Shown here: positions 9,736 through 16,973 of the stretch, in pieces | How the letters are laid out: each line of letters begins with the position of its first letter | How positions within the stretch are numbered: position 1 is the stretch's first letter | NCBI GenBank assembly: GCA_900544075.1 | Contig: UQTJ01000009.1 | Coordinates: 39,613-103,612, forward strand | DNA: 64,000 nt | Origin: an uncultured Bacteroides sp. | Lineage (GTDB): Bacteria; Bacteroidota; Bacteroidia; Bacteroidales; Bacteroidaceae | Reading direction: 5' to 3' | Notes under the pieces: model-generated | Seen by the model: only the letters and a program-made list of their open reading frames with translations | Database searches by the model: none | What the model was told of the DNA's origin: nothing | Program-made: the position numbers and the translations under genes

Positions 9736-10172
9736 TCAATCAGTTATTATTTTGGCGTTAACATCTGTTTCTTCAAGAGCTTTTATAATATCATCTATTG
9801 TATTTTTATTACAGCCTCGCATAATGACTTTCTTCAAAGAATCGCATCCAGCAAACATCTTATTCATATTAGTCACATTTGAGGTTTCAAAACAACTAAG
9901 ATCCAAAGATTCCAAAGAACAACACTCTTTAAACATCCTCTCATATCAATGACATTCGATGTATCAAAAATACTCAAGTCCAATGATTCCAAAGTTCTAC
10001 AATCATAAAACATATAATTCATGGCAGTAATATGGGAGGAGTCAAAATAGTTCAAATCGAATGTTTAGATATTTCAACCATTACTTACCTTCCAACCATA
10101 TCTCAAGTCTGGATAACAATTTGTATCAATAATATTTCGTCCTTCTTCTAAATGTATTTCTGTTCTATCTTT
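9736..10172 (-). pseudogene. Decayed remnant of a zinc-ribbon/DUF285 gene
   Basis: The 3' two-thirds of a paralogue of the 11179-12126 gene. Reading the minus strand from 10172 recovers YLDKDRTEIHLEEGRNIID, then a GWKVS-like segment interrupted by two in-frame stops near 10068-10080 where the paralogue has Trp and Gln. DUF285 repeats FDSSHITAMNYMF and FDTSNVIDM follow. A one-base deletion near 9938-9945 shifts the frame before the last repeats and the terminal NAKIITD. The zinc-ribbon 5' part is missing: the 3' end of the gene at 10175-11155 lies directly against it. Two nonsense changes, one frameshift and loss of the 5' end make this a clear pseudogene left by recombination between neighbouring copies. 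Confidence 0.8.
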
Positions 10173-10174
10173 AT

Positions 10175-11155
10175 CTAAATATGTAAATATTGGTATTCTT
10201 TTTGAATTTCTTTACTGCAATTCCAAAACATTTCACTCATATCAATTACATTGGAGGTGTCAAAGCGACTCAAGTCTAAGGCTTCCAAGGATCTGCATTC
10301 AGAAAACATTAAACGCATACTAGTTACATTGGACGTGTCAAAGTTACTCAAGTCCAGGGCTTTCAAAGAACTGCAATACCAAAACATAGCGCTCATATCA
10401 GTTACATTGGATGTGTTAAAGCGACTTAAGTCCAAGAATTTCAAAGAACTGCAATAAGAAAACATAAGACACATATTAGTTACATTGGACGTGTCAAAGC
10501 GACTCAAGTCCAAGGTTTTCAAAGAATCGCAATAAGAAAACATAAAACACATATTAGTTACATTGGATGTGTTAAAGCAACTCAAGTCCAAGGTTTTCAA
10601 AGAACTGCAATACCAAAACATAGCGCCCATATCAGTTACATTGGACGTATCAAAGTTACTCAAGTCCAAGGCTTCCAAGGAACTGCAACCAGAAAACATA
10701 CAACGCATATTAGTTACATCCGATGTGTCAAATTTATCCAAAATAATACATTCTATATACTCCGGTTTATCCGTATCCTTATTAAAAGAAAATCCATACC
10801 TGAGTTCTGAATAATCCTCTACACTGATAGTATTTTCTCCTTTCTTAAGACTTATCCGCTTCTCACGTCCTACCTTATCATCCAGCCATTGCCCTATTTG
10901 AATGTAAGAACCGGCTTTTGAACAGACAATCACAATTTGACTTTGATGTGCATTATGCTGCCTATTAACGGTGCATTGTTTTTTGGCTGGGAACGGGGTT
11001 CCGCATCTTGGGCAAAATTTAGCTTCAATGGGAACATTTGAATATTTGCATGCTGGATTTCCACAAACTTTTGTCTGTGATTTAAGAGGTTGTCCAGATA
11101 TAGGACAAAACATAAAATCGTCAGGATGTTCCTGACCGCAATATGGACATTTCAT
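10175..11155 (-). CDS. Zinc-ribbon/DUF285 (BspA-type) repeat protein
   Basis: A 326-residue protein: double zinc ribbon at residues 1-55 (MKCPYCGQEHPDD and CPRCG), a short beta domain, then seven near-identical 26-residue repeats FDTSNVT.M..MF..CSSL..LDLS. DUF285 repeats form leucine-rich-repeat-like solenoids and are best known from secreted BspA proteins. Here there is no signal peptide and the zinc ribbon implies a cytoplasmic protein. The last 14 residues (KEIQKEYQYLHI) are not family-like. They are read out of frame from the adjacent remnant, so the original C-terminal beta cap has been lost. The repeats are nearly identical at DNA level, which favours copy-number change by slippage. Function unknown; protein recognition is the likely use. 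Confidence 0.8.
   Translation of the reverse strand: MKCPYCGQEHPDDFMFCPISGQPLKSQTKVCGNPACKYSNVPIEAKFCPRCGTPFPAKKQCTVNRQHNAHQSQIVIVCSKAGSYIQIGQWLDDKVGREKRISLKKGENTISVEDYSELRYGFSFNKDTDKPEYIECIILDKFDTSDVTNMRCMFSGCSSLEALDLSNFDTSNVTDMGAMFWYCSSLKTLDLSCFNTSNVTNMCFMFSYCDSLKTLDLSRFDTSNVTNMCLMFSYCSSLKFLDLSRFNTSNVTDMSAMFWYCSSLKALDLSNFDTSNVTSMRLMFSECRSLEALDLSRFDTSNVIDMSEMFWNCSKEIQKEYQYLHI
10215..10760 (-). repeat. Array of 78-bp near-identical DUF285 coding repeats
   Basis: Seven consecutive units of about 78 bases share blocks such as gttacattgga and caaagaactgcaat. They encode the 26-residue DUF285 repeats of the surrounding gene. The near identity of several units at DNA level suggests recent expansion or gene conversion. 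Confidence 0.8.
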
Positions 11156-11178
11156 AAATTATTTAATTTTTATGTTTA

Positions 11179-12126
11179 TCAATCGGTTATTATTTTCGCA
11201 TTAATATTCGATTTTTTAAGAGATTTTGAAATATCATAAATTGTATCTTCTTCACAATCTTGTAAAATGACTTCCTTTAAAGAATAGCATCCATCGAATA
11301 TACCATTTAAAGCTATATCTTCAGTATCAATATGACCTAAATTAAGTCTTTTCAAGGAGCTACATTTTCTGAACATAAAATTCATATTATATACTTGAGA
11401 TGTATCAAAACTACTTAAATCAAAATATTGTAAAGATCTACATCCATCAAACATGTGTGCCATAGTTTCAAGAGATGAAGTATTGAGATTACTTAAATCA
11501 ATCTCCTTTAACTTCTCACAACCTCTAAACATAAATCCCATGGAAGTTACTTTTTCTGTATTTAAATTACCCAAATCAAGATATTGTAAAGACCCACATC
11601 CATCAAACATAGAAGTCATAAGTGTTACTTGTGAAGTATCGAATTTACTTAAGTTTATATGCTCTAATGAGCAACAATCTTTAAACATTCCACTCATATC
11701 AGTAATATGAGAAGAGTCAAAATGGCTCAAATCGAATGTTTGGATATCCCAACCACGGCTTACTTTCCAACCATATCTCAAGCCTGGATAAGAATTTATA
11801 TCAATAATATTTCGTCCTTCTCTTAAATGAACTTCTGTTTTATCTTTATCCAAACATGTAATCGTGCAATCCTCATCATCTGATACTGTAACAATCAAAT
11901 AGGATTTATCATCTTCCTGATTTTTATTATTTACATTATCTTCCTGAAAGGATTCCTGAGAAAAATCAAATCTACATCTTGGACAAAATTTAGCTTCAAT
12001 GGGGACATTTGAATATTTGCATGCTGGATTTCCACAAACTTTTGTCTGTGGCGCAAGAGATTGTTCAGATATAGGACAAAATTTAAAATCGTCAGGATGC
12101 TCCTGACCGCAATGCGGACATTTCAT
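11179..12126 (-). CDS. Zinc-ribbon/DUF285 (BspA-type) repeat protein, intact copy
   Basis: A 315-residue protein that appears to be the intact reference member of the array. Residues 1-55 form the double zinc ribbon. A beta domain follows (residues ~75-130, with GRNIIDINSYPGLRYGWKV), then about six DUF285 repeats, and the conserved C-terminal cap ending NINAKIITD. No signal peptide. The beta domain plus repeat plus cap layout identifies what the decayed copies downstream have lost. The start at 12126 lies 11 bases from the stop of the C39-like gene, and the stop is 23 bases from the next gene's start. A recognition or adaptor role within the island's protein complex is inferred. Confidence 0.82.
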   Translation of the reverse strand: MKCPHCGQEHPDDFKFCPISEQSLAPQTKVCGNPACKYSNVPIEAKFCPRCRFDFSQESFQEDNVNNKNQEDDKSYLIVTVSDDEDCTITCLDKDKTEVHLREGRNIIDINSYPGLRYGWKVSRGWDIQTFDLSHFDSSHITDMSGMFKDCCSLEHINLSKFDTSQVTLMTSMFDGCGSLQYLDLGNLNTEKVTSMGFMFRGCEKLKEIDLSNLNTSSLETMAHMFDGCRSLQYFDLSSFDTSQVYNMNFMFRKCSSLKRLNLGHIDTEDIALNGIFDGCYSLKEVILQDCEEDTIYDISKSLKKSNINAKIITD

Positions 12127-12137
12127 ATGTTAAAACA

Positions 12138-12680
12138 TTAATCTATTACTACCATAAAATTATCTGAATCATTCCATGCATCCAGAAAAACATCAGAAGC
12201 ATAATTACGGGACAAATCACCATTTCCAGGATCTGTTATAGATATTTCCTGTTCTCCCGTTAATGAATTTATTGATACACCATCTACTATGACTGCATGA
12301 TCTGCAAATCCACCAAATGCAAAATCCTCTATTTCTTCCTGTATATTCGGATTCCACAATTCACCTGAATCCACCCCTATTATTATTTGTTTACCAGATG
12401 ACAAACAATCGGCAATATCTTGTATAGAGCCGTTATTATATTTAGAGACTTCAAGACCATGGTTTTCAAGCAGATTTCCAACGTCGCTCGCCTTTGTCCC
12501 ATTTCCGGGATGATACCAATCATTTTCAATAGACTCTTGAATCAAATCGTTCTCACTGACTGATATACCTTTGGATTCCAGTATTATTTGTTGTGCTTTT
12601 ATGGCACATGTATCCGGATAAGCCTGTTGTATATCATTAGGCGAAAGCCTGTTATATGTTATATTTACATTATTTGTCAT
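12138..12680 (-). CDS. C39-like papain-fold protein, first gene of the island
   Basis: About 180 residues from the preferred ATG at 12680 (an upstream ATG at 12704 would add eight residues). The pattern matches Peptidase_C39-like proteins: a catalytic-type Cys in DTCAIKAQQ (residue 25), a His in FADHAVIVDG (residue 128) and an Asp in ITDPGNGD (residue 150). C39 domains cleave leader peptides after double glycine when fused to ABC transporters; this one is free-standing, lacks a signal peptide and would act in the cytoplasm, or may be a non-catalytic papain-fold protein. As the first gene after the putative promoter it may process an island protein; the acidic 168-residue protein is a possible target, which is inference. 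Confidence 0.65.
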   Translation of the reverse strand: MTNNVNITYNRLSPNDIQQAYPDTCAIKAQQIILESKGISVSENDLIQESIENDWYHPGNGTKASDVGNLLENHGLEVSKYNNGSIQDIADCLSSGKQIIIGVDSGELWNPNIQEEIEDFAFGGFADHAVIVDGVSINSLTGEQEISITDPGNGDLSRNYASDVFLDAWNDSDNFMVVID

Positions 12681-13148
12681 TTTTATTAAACAATAAATTA
12701 TCAAAACAAACGATATTATTCTTGTGATTATATTTCTAATGATTATAAATATAAATAAAAACTATCACTTACTTCAATAGATATACAAAAAAACTATTGT
12801 TACTGATATCATATAAACATAGATTCATTAATCATTTACATAACTGTCGATTAATAAATTTCATCATATGACAAAAAAATAGTAATAAACCTATTGAATC
12901 TTTTGTAATATATTTTTTACAAAGTTACATTATGAATAAAAAAATACTTTGTATATTTATAAAAATATTATTGTAACTTGGTAAGATAAATGTAATTTAT
13001 TTCCAAAAAAATAAATCTTGTAGATACTTTTCCAAAAAACATTTTTTTCAAAAGACACATAGAATTTGTATGCAGAAATCAAAAACAAATGACTGTTTAA
13101 TTGCATATATTGTCCGTTTTTGCGAATATTGCACAAAATTTTCAAATC
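12681..13148. other. AT-rich divergent intergenic region
   Basis: About 470 bases, very AT-rich, between the minus-strand island and the plus-strand gene at 13149. No ORF with family features was seen. It must hold the island promoter; the best -7 candidate on the minus strand is at 12920-12927. Confidence 0.6.
12920..12927 (-). promoter_or_regulatory. Candidate -7 box for the island operon
   Basis: Reads TAACTTTG on the minus strand, fitting the Bacteroidetes -7 consensus TAnnTTTG. No good -33 TTTG was found at the usual distance. It would give a leader of about 230 bases before the C39-like gene. Confidence 0.4.
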
Positions 13149-13709
13149 ATGGAATTAAAAGACTATTTAGACAATTTTGAAGAAAAGCTTCAGCAGGAGA
13201 TATTGCGACTTTGCACTAACTATAGATTCTTAGACGGCAAACTGCTTGCCACAGACGACATAGACGACTACTGGCAGGTACTTGCTCCGGAATACATTGC
13301 CGATGCAGTGGAACAGGTTCAGGAGTACCCTACCGTATCTGTGGCATGGGCTGCTTATCTTGGTATAGCCGTAGCCTTCGGATGGGATATAGACTGGAAC
13401 ACCATCTCCAAAGCCAAGTATAAGGACTTTTACGGCGAACAGGGATTCGACGACATGGACGAGCATCTGATAAGGGATGTTGTAGGTATTCCGCTCGACA
13501 GCGAAGAAGCAAAGAATTTGGAAGAAATGATAAGGAAATGTGCCCAAAAGGCGATAGCCCTTATCAGACATGAACAGATAGAGCCGCAAAGTCCTGTGGC
13601 ATTTCATGTATTCACACGTGCCGTCAGAGTAATGTACAGAACAGGAGCAGCCATACAGCTGAAAAGAATGGGTTATAAATTCGAGAAAGTAAATCTCGGT
13701 GACTGTTGA
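13149..13709 (+). CDS. Conserved hypothetical protein (helical, ~186 residues)
   Basis: 186 residues from the ATG at 13149 (MELKDYLDN). A further in-frame upstream ATG at 13101 exists, but its 16 extra residues look non-coding. The protein is mostly helical and acidic, with an AWAAYLGIAVAFGWDIDW segment and a C-terminal TRAVRVMYRTGAAIQLKRMG helix. No signal peptide or catalytic motif is visible. I believe similar proteins occur in many Bacteroidales, but I cannot name the family. It is transcribed alone ahead of nudC, separated by ~85 bases that contain phased TTTAAA motifs. Its codon use and GC resemble the core genes downstream, not the AT-rich island upstream. Confidence 0.7.
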   Translation: MELKDYLDNFEEKLQQEILRLCTNYRFLDGKLLATDDIDDYWQVLAPEYIADAVEQVQEYPTVSVAWAAYLGIAVAFGWDIDWNTISKAKYKDFYGEQGFDDMDEHLIRDVVGIPLDSEEAKNLEEMIRKCAQKAIALIRHEQIEPQSPVAFHVFTRAVRVMYRTGAAIQLKRMGYKFEKVNLGDC

Positions 13710-13724
13710 AAGAGTTTTGCAAAG

Positions 13725-13790
13725 GCTTTTAAAAGCTGTTTAAACACTATTTAATTAAATAGCATTTAAACACCTATTAAATATAATATA
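13725..13790. repeat. Phased TTTAAA motifs upstream of nudC
   Basis: Several TTTAAA-type units (cttttaaaag, gtttaaacac, catttaaaca) lie at roughly helical spacing around a tatttaattaaata palindrome. The same kind of sequence recurs at 42268-42290 and 58590-58635. Confidence 0.5.
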
Positions 13791-13793
13791 AAT

Positions 13794-14585
13794 ATGGAAG
13801 AAAAAGAAATATCCGGATGGTTTGTATTCAACTCCGGACAACTTCTGATAGTAAAAGACTCCGAAGGTAAATATCATATTCCTTATGGAGAAGAACCACC
13901 GGTGGCAGTTCCCGTGGGCAGTACCGTACATACCATCGGAGATATTTACGGCCACACGGCAAAAACATATGCCATATATTCACCCGTTCCAGGAAACGAG
14001 GACAGCGAGATGATGATGAAGGACCTGAGAGCCTCCTACGATGTCCTTCCGTTCGAAGAATACTACAGAGCCGGAAAAGCATCGCAGATATTGAACTGGG
14101 ACAAGAACAGCCGCTACTGCCCTATGTGCGGTGTTCCTACAGTACAGGTATCTCCTATCGCAAAACGATGCCCGGAATGCCGTCAGGAGTTTTATCCTCG
14201 CATTTCGCCTGCCGTTATAGTTCTCATAAAGAAAGAAGACCAGGTGCTGTTAGTGCATGCCAAGAACTTCCGCGGACAGTACAAAGGACTTGTAGCAGGA
14301 TTCCTTGAGGCCGGCGAAACACTTGAAGAATGCATACGCCGCGAAGTAATGGAAGAGACCGAACTCAAAATCAAGAATCTGAGATACTTCGGCAGTCAGC
14401 CGTGGCCTTATCCGAGCGGTATAATGATAGGTTTCATTGCCGATTACGAGAGCGGGACCATCAAGCTTCAGGATGAAGAGCTCAGTGCCGGAGAGTTCTA
14501 TTCGCGCGACAATATGCCGGAAATTCCGAAGAAACTGAGCATAGCAAGGCAGATGATTGATGCCTGGCTGGAAGGTAAAGTGTGA
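13794..14585 (+). CDS. nudC: NADH pyrophosphatase / NAD-RNA decapping hydrolase
   Basis: A 263-residue Nudix hydrolase. Domain order: an N-terminal NUDIX-like domain, a four-cysteine zinc ribbon (CPMC near residue 107 and CPEC near 125) and the Nudix domain, with the Nudix box at about residues 168-190 (GFLEAGETLEEC then REVMEET). The SQPWPYPS motif downstream of the box is characteristic of NudC. The enzyme splits NAD(H) into NMN(H) and AMP and can remove NAD caps from RNA in the cytoplasm. Its length matches the family. It stands just upstream of guaA, but a separate promoter is seen for guaA, so the two are probably not obligatorily co-transcribed. Confidence 0.93.
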   Translation: MEEKEISGWFVFNSGQLLIVKDSEGKYHIPYGEEPPVAVPVGSTVHTIGDIYGHTAKTYAIYSPVPGNEDSEMMMKDLRASYDVLPFEEYYRAGKASQILNWDKNSRYCPMCGVPTVQVSPIAKRCPECRQEFYPRISPAVIVLIKKEDQVLLVHAKNFRGQYKGLVAGFLEAGETLEECIRREVMEETELKIKNLRYFGSQPWPYPSGIMIGFIADYESGTIKLQDEELSAGEFYSRDNMPEIPKKLSIARQMIDAWLEGKV

Positions 14586-14657
14586 CGAAAACAGGGATTA
14601 TCGACGCTTAGATACATTTTATTGCGCTTTTATAAAAACAATATCCCTACTTTTTAT

Positions 14658-14665
14658 TAACTTTG
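14658..14665 (+). promoter_or_regulatory. -7 box of the guaA promoter
   Basis: TAACTTTG fits TAnnTTTG and lies ~30 bases upstream of the guaA ATG. A TTG at 14632-14634 is a plausible -33 element with a slightly long spacer. Confidence 0.65.
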
Positions 14666-14695
14666 CGCAGTTATTATTTTAACCAATAAACTTAT

Positions 14696-16249
14696 ATGCA
14701 GGAAAAGATTATTATTCTCGACTTCGGTTCACAGACTACACAGCTCATCGGTCGCCGTGTCCGCGAACTGAACATGTATTGCGAGATTGTTCCCTACAAC
14801 AAGTTCCCACACAATGATCCGTCTGTTATTGGTGTAATCCTTTCAGGAAGCCCATTTTCAGTTTACGATGAAAAGGCTTTCAAGGTAGACCTTACTGACA
14901 TCCGTGGCAAATATCCTATCTTGGGTATATGCTATGGCGCACAGTTCATGTCATACACCAACGGAGGTAAGGTAGAACCGGCCAACACACGCGAATACGG
15001 ACGTGCACACTTGACTAAGTTCGACCATCAGAATCCTCTTCTCAAAGGAATCCGCGAGAATTCACAGGTTTGGATGAGTCATGGCGACACAATCACTGCA
15101 ATACCTGAAAACTTCGAAATCATAGCTTCTACCGACAAGGTAGCAGTAGCTGCTTATCAGGCAAAGAACGAAAAGCTTTGGGGAGTTCAGTTCCATCCGG
15201 AAGTATTCCACTCTGAAGACGGTACTCTGCTTCTGAAAAACTTCGTAGTTGATATCTGCGGCGGTAAGCAGGACTGGAGCGCAGCATCATTCATCGAAAC
15301 TACAGTAGCCGAACTCAAGGCTCAGCTTGGCGATGACAAGGTAGTTCTTGGTTTGAGCGGTGGTGTCGACTCATCAGTAGCAGCAGTTCTTCTTAACAAG
15401 GCTATCGGCAAGAACCTTACTTGTATCTTCGTTGACCACGGTATGTTGCGTAAGAACGAGTTCAAGAACGTTCTTCATGACTACGAATGTCTCGGTCTTA
15501 ACGTAATAGGCGTTGATGCAAGCGAAAAGTTCTTCAGCGAACTGGCCGGTGTTACAGAACCTGAACGTAAACGTAAGATTATAGGTAAAGGCTTCATCGA
15601 CGTATTCGACGAAGAAGCTCACAAGATAAAGGATGTAAAATGGTTGGCTCAGGGTACTATCTATCCTGACTGCATCGAATCTCTTTCTATTACAGGTACT
15701 GTAATCAAGAGTCACCACAACGTAGGTGGTCTGCCTGAAAAGATGAACCTGAAGCTTTGCGAACCATTGCGTCTGTTGTTCAAGGATGAAGTTCGCCGTG
15801 TAGGTAGAGAACTTGGAATGCCTGAACATCTTATCACTCGTCATCCTTTCCCGGGTCCTGGTCTGGCTGTTCGTATTCTTGGCGACATCACTCGCGAGAA
15901 AGTGCGTATCCTTCAGGATGCAGACGATATCTTTATCCAGGGATTGCGTGACTGGAAGACTAAGGATGCTGAAGGAAACGAAACATCATTGTACCATCAG
16001 GTATGGCAGGCAGGTGTTATCCTGTTACCTGTACAGAGCGTAGGTGTAATGGGTGACGAACGTACTTACGAACGTGCCGTTGCATTGCGTGCCGTAACAA
16101 GTACAGATGCCATGACTGCCGACTGGGCTCACCTTCCATACGAATTCATGGCAAAGGTTTCAAACGATATCATCAACAAAGTAAAAGGCGTAAACCGCGT
16201 TTGCTACGATATCTCTTCAAAACCACCTGCAACAATAGAGTGGGAATGA
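14696..16249 (+). CDS. guaA: GMP synthase (glutamine-hydrolysing)
   Basis: A 517-residue protein of normal family length. The N-terminal class-I glutamine amidotransferase domain (residues ~1-195) has the nucleophile in GICYGAQF, and the His-Glu pair in FHPEVFH. The ATP-pyrophosphatase domain follows with the P-loop LSGGVDSS, and the C-terminal dimerisation domain ends in KPPATIEWE. It converts XMP to GMP using glutamine and ATP in purine biosynthesis. GuaA in this group uses the GICYGAQF rather than the GICYGMQ form. It is a single-gene unit with its own -7 box and an intrinsic terminator about 40 bases after the stop. Codon use is that of a highly expressed core gene. Confidence 0.98.
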   Translation: MQEKIIILDFGSQTTQLIGRRVRELNMYCEIVPYNKFPHNDPSVIGVILSGSPFSVYDEKAFKVDLTDIRGKYPILGICYGAQFMSYTNGGKVEPANTREYGRAHLTKFDHQNPLLKGIRENSQVWMSHGDTITAIPENFEIIASTDKVAVAAYQAKNEKLWGVQFHPEVFHSEDGTLLLKNFVVDICGGKQDWSAASFIETTVAELKAQLGDDKVVLGLSGGVDSSVAAVLLNKAIGKNLTCIFVDHGMLRKNEFKNVLHDYECLGLNVIGVDASEKFFSELAGVTEPERKRKIIGKGFIDVFDEEAHKIKDVKWLAQGTIYPDCIESLSITGTVIKSHHNVGGLPEKMNLKLCEPLRLLFKDEVRRVGRELGMPEHLITRHPFPGPGLAVRILGDITREKVRILQDADDIFIQGLRDWKTKDAEGNETSLYHQVWQAGVILLPVQSVGVMGDERTYERAVALRAVTSTDAMTADWAHLPYEFMAKVSNDIINKVKGVNRVCYDISSKPPATIEWE

Positions 16250-16289
16250 TTAAAACCCTATTTATAGCCTTCTGTAAGGCATTTGGAGT

Positions 16290-16322
16290 AGCCTCAACTT
16301 GAAAAAAGTTGGGGCTATTTTG
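16290..16322 (+). terminator. Intrinsic terminator of guaA
   Basis: 11-base stem agcctcaactt/aagttggggct (one G-U pair), loop of a few A residues, followed by attttgtt. Confidence 0.85.
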
Positions 16323-16672
16323 TTGATATACAGTTGAAAAGCACGCTACAAGCCACCTGGCACATATTTTTTACACTTATGTTAATATATTTAAATTGAC
16401 ACCAGTTTTTGACACCAGTCTTTAATATTGATATTTTTTCTGATGGAAATAATCCTGTAATTTAGTGGAAGAAAAAATTTTATCTCAGGATTTTGTTTTT
16501 TAATTTTCTTTTATTTACGTTTGCATTACAACGATAAAACACTATAAGCATGTTAACCACAAATAAATACGAACTCATTATGCAAAGTTGGTAATAATAT
16601 AGTATATAAAAGAATTTAACCTATAATAATAAATAACAGCTCATAAAGTATGACCAATTACCAAACTTTTAC

Positions 16673-16680
16673 TAACTTTG
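16673..16680 (+). promoter_or_regulatory. -7 box for the structured RNA
   Basis: TAACTTTG at 16673-16680, matching TAnnTTTG; transcription would start near 16686-16688, directly before the first small hairpin. Confidence 0.65.
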
Positions 16681-16685
16681 TGCCG

Positions 16686-16847
16686 TTGCAGAAGCAACAA
16701 GACATAAATTAGGAAGCGTTTAGTACATTCCAACTGATGAATCTGGACAATTCACCGTATAACTGGAATAATAGGCGTACTTCCTTTGGTTTGTTATATA
16801 TGTTACCCAACAACATATACAGCCAAAGGTGTGAGCTGTTTTTTTTT
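16686..16847 (+). ncRNA. Structured RNA or attenuator leader upstream of the barrel gene
   Basis: After the -7 box come, in order: a small hairpin (gttgc/gcaac, about 16684-16697); a long imperfect hairpin built of three nested stems (aggaag/cttcct 16711-16716 with 16780-16785, attcca/tggaat 16727-16732 with 16764-16769, tgaat/attca 16738-16742 with 16750-16754); a second hairpin (ttgg/ccaa around tatatgtt/aacatata, 16786-16826); and acagc/gctgt (16819-16839) followed by nine T residues, which is a good intrinsic terminator. The terminator stem shares bases with the second hairpin, and gtgtgagctgtt (16829-16840) can also pair with 16894-16906. The mutually exclusive folds suggest either an sRNA or a ligand- or protein-controlled leader for the gene at 16974. 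I do not recognise the Rfam family. Confidence 0.6.
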
Positions 16848-16973
16848 AATCTGTTATACGGGCAAGTCCAGAGCCTATCAGTAGATTAAAACTAACAGGC
16901 TCACACTTTCTTTTTTATGCCTATTCATTTATAAATTAAACTGCATTAAGAGCCATAATGCAACAATAAAGCA
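16848..16973 (+). promoter_or_regulatory. Second hairpins before the barrel gene
   Basis: gagcct/aggctc (16871-16876 with 16897-16902) is followed by acactttctttttt, resembling a second terminator. A perfect 7-bp hairpin tgcatta/taatgca (16942-16962) sits 11 bases before the ATG at 16974 and could affect ribosome access. Confidence 0.45.

Noticed and set aside
8325..12126. CRISPR-like regular repeats in 8.3-12.1 kb
   Set aside because: The ~78-base periodicity is coding DUF285 repeats in frame, without spacers or cas genes.
16381..16430. Two copies of tgacaccagt near 16397 and 16410
   Set aside because: Too short and isolated to assign any function.
16731..16760. CUGAUGA-like core suggesting a hammerhead ribozyme in the structured RNA
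   Set aside because: The required GAAA and flanking stem arrangement is absent; the segment fits better as part of a nested hairpin.
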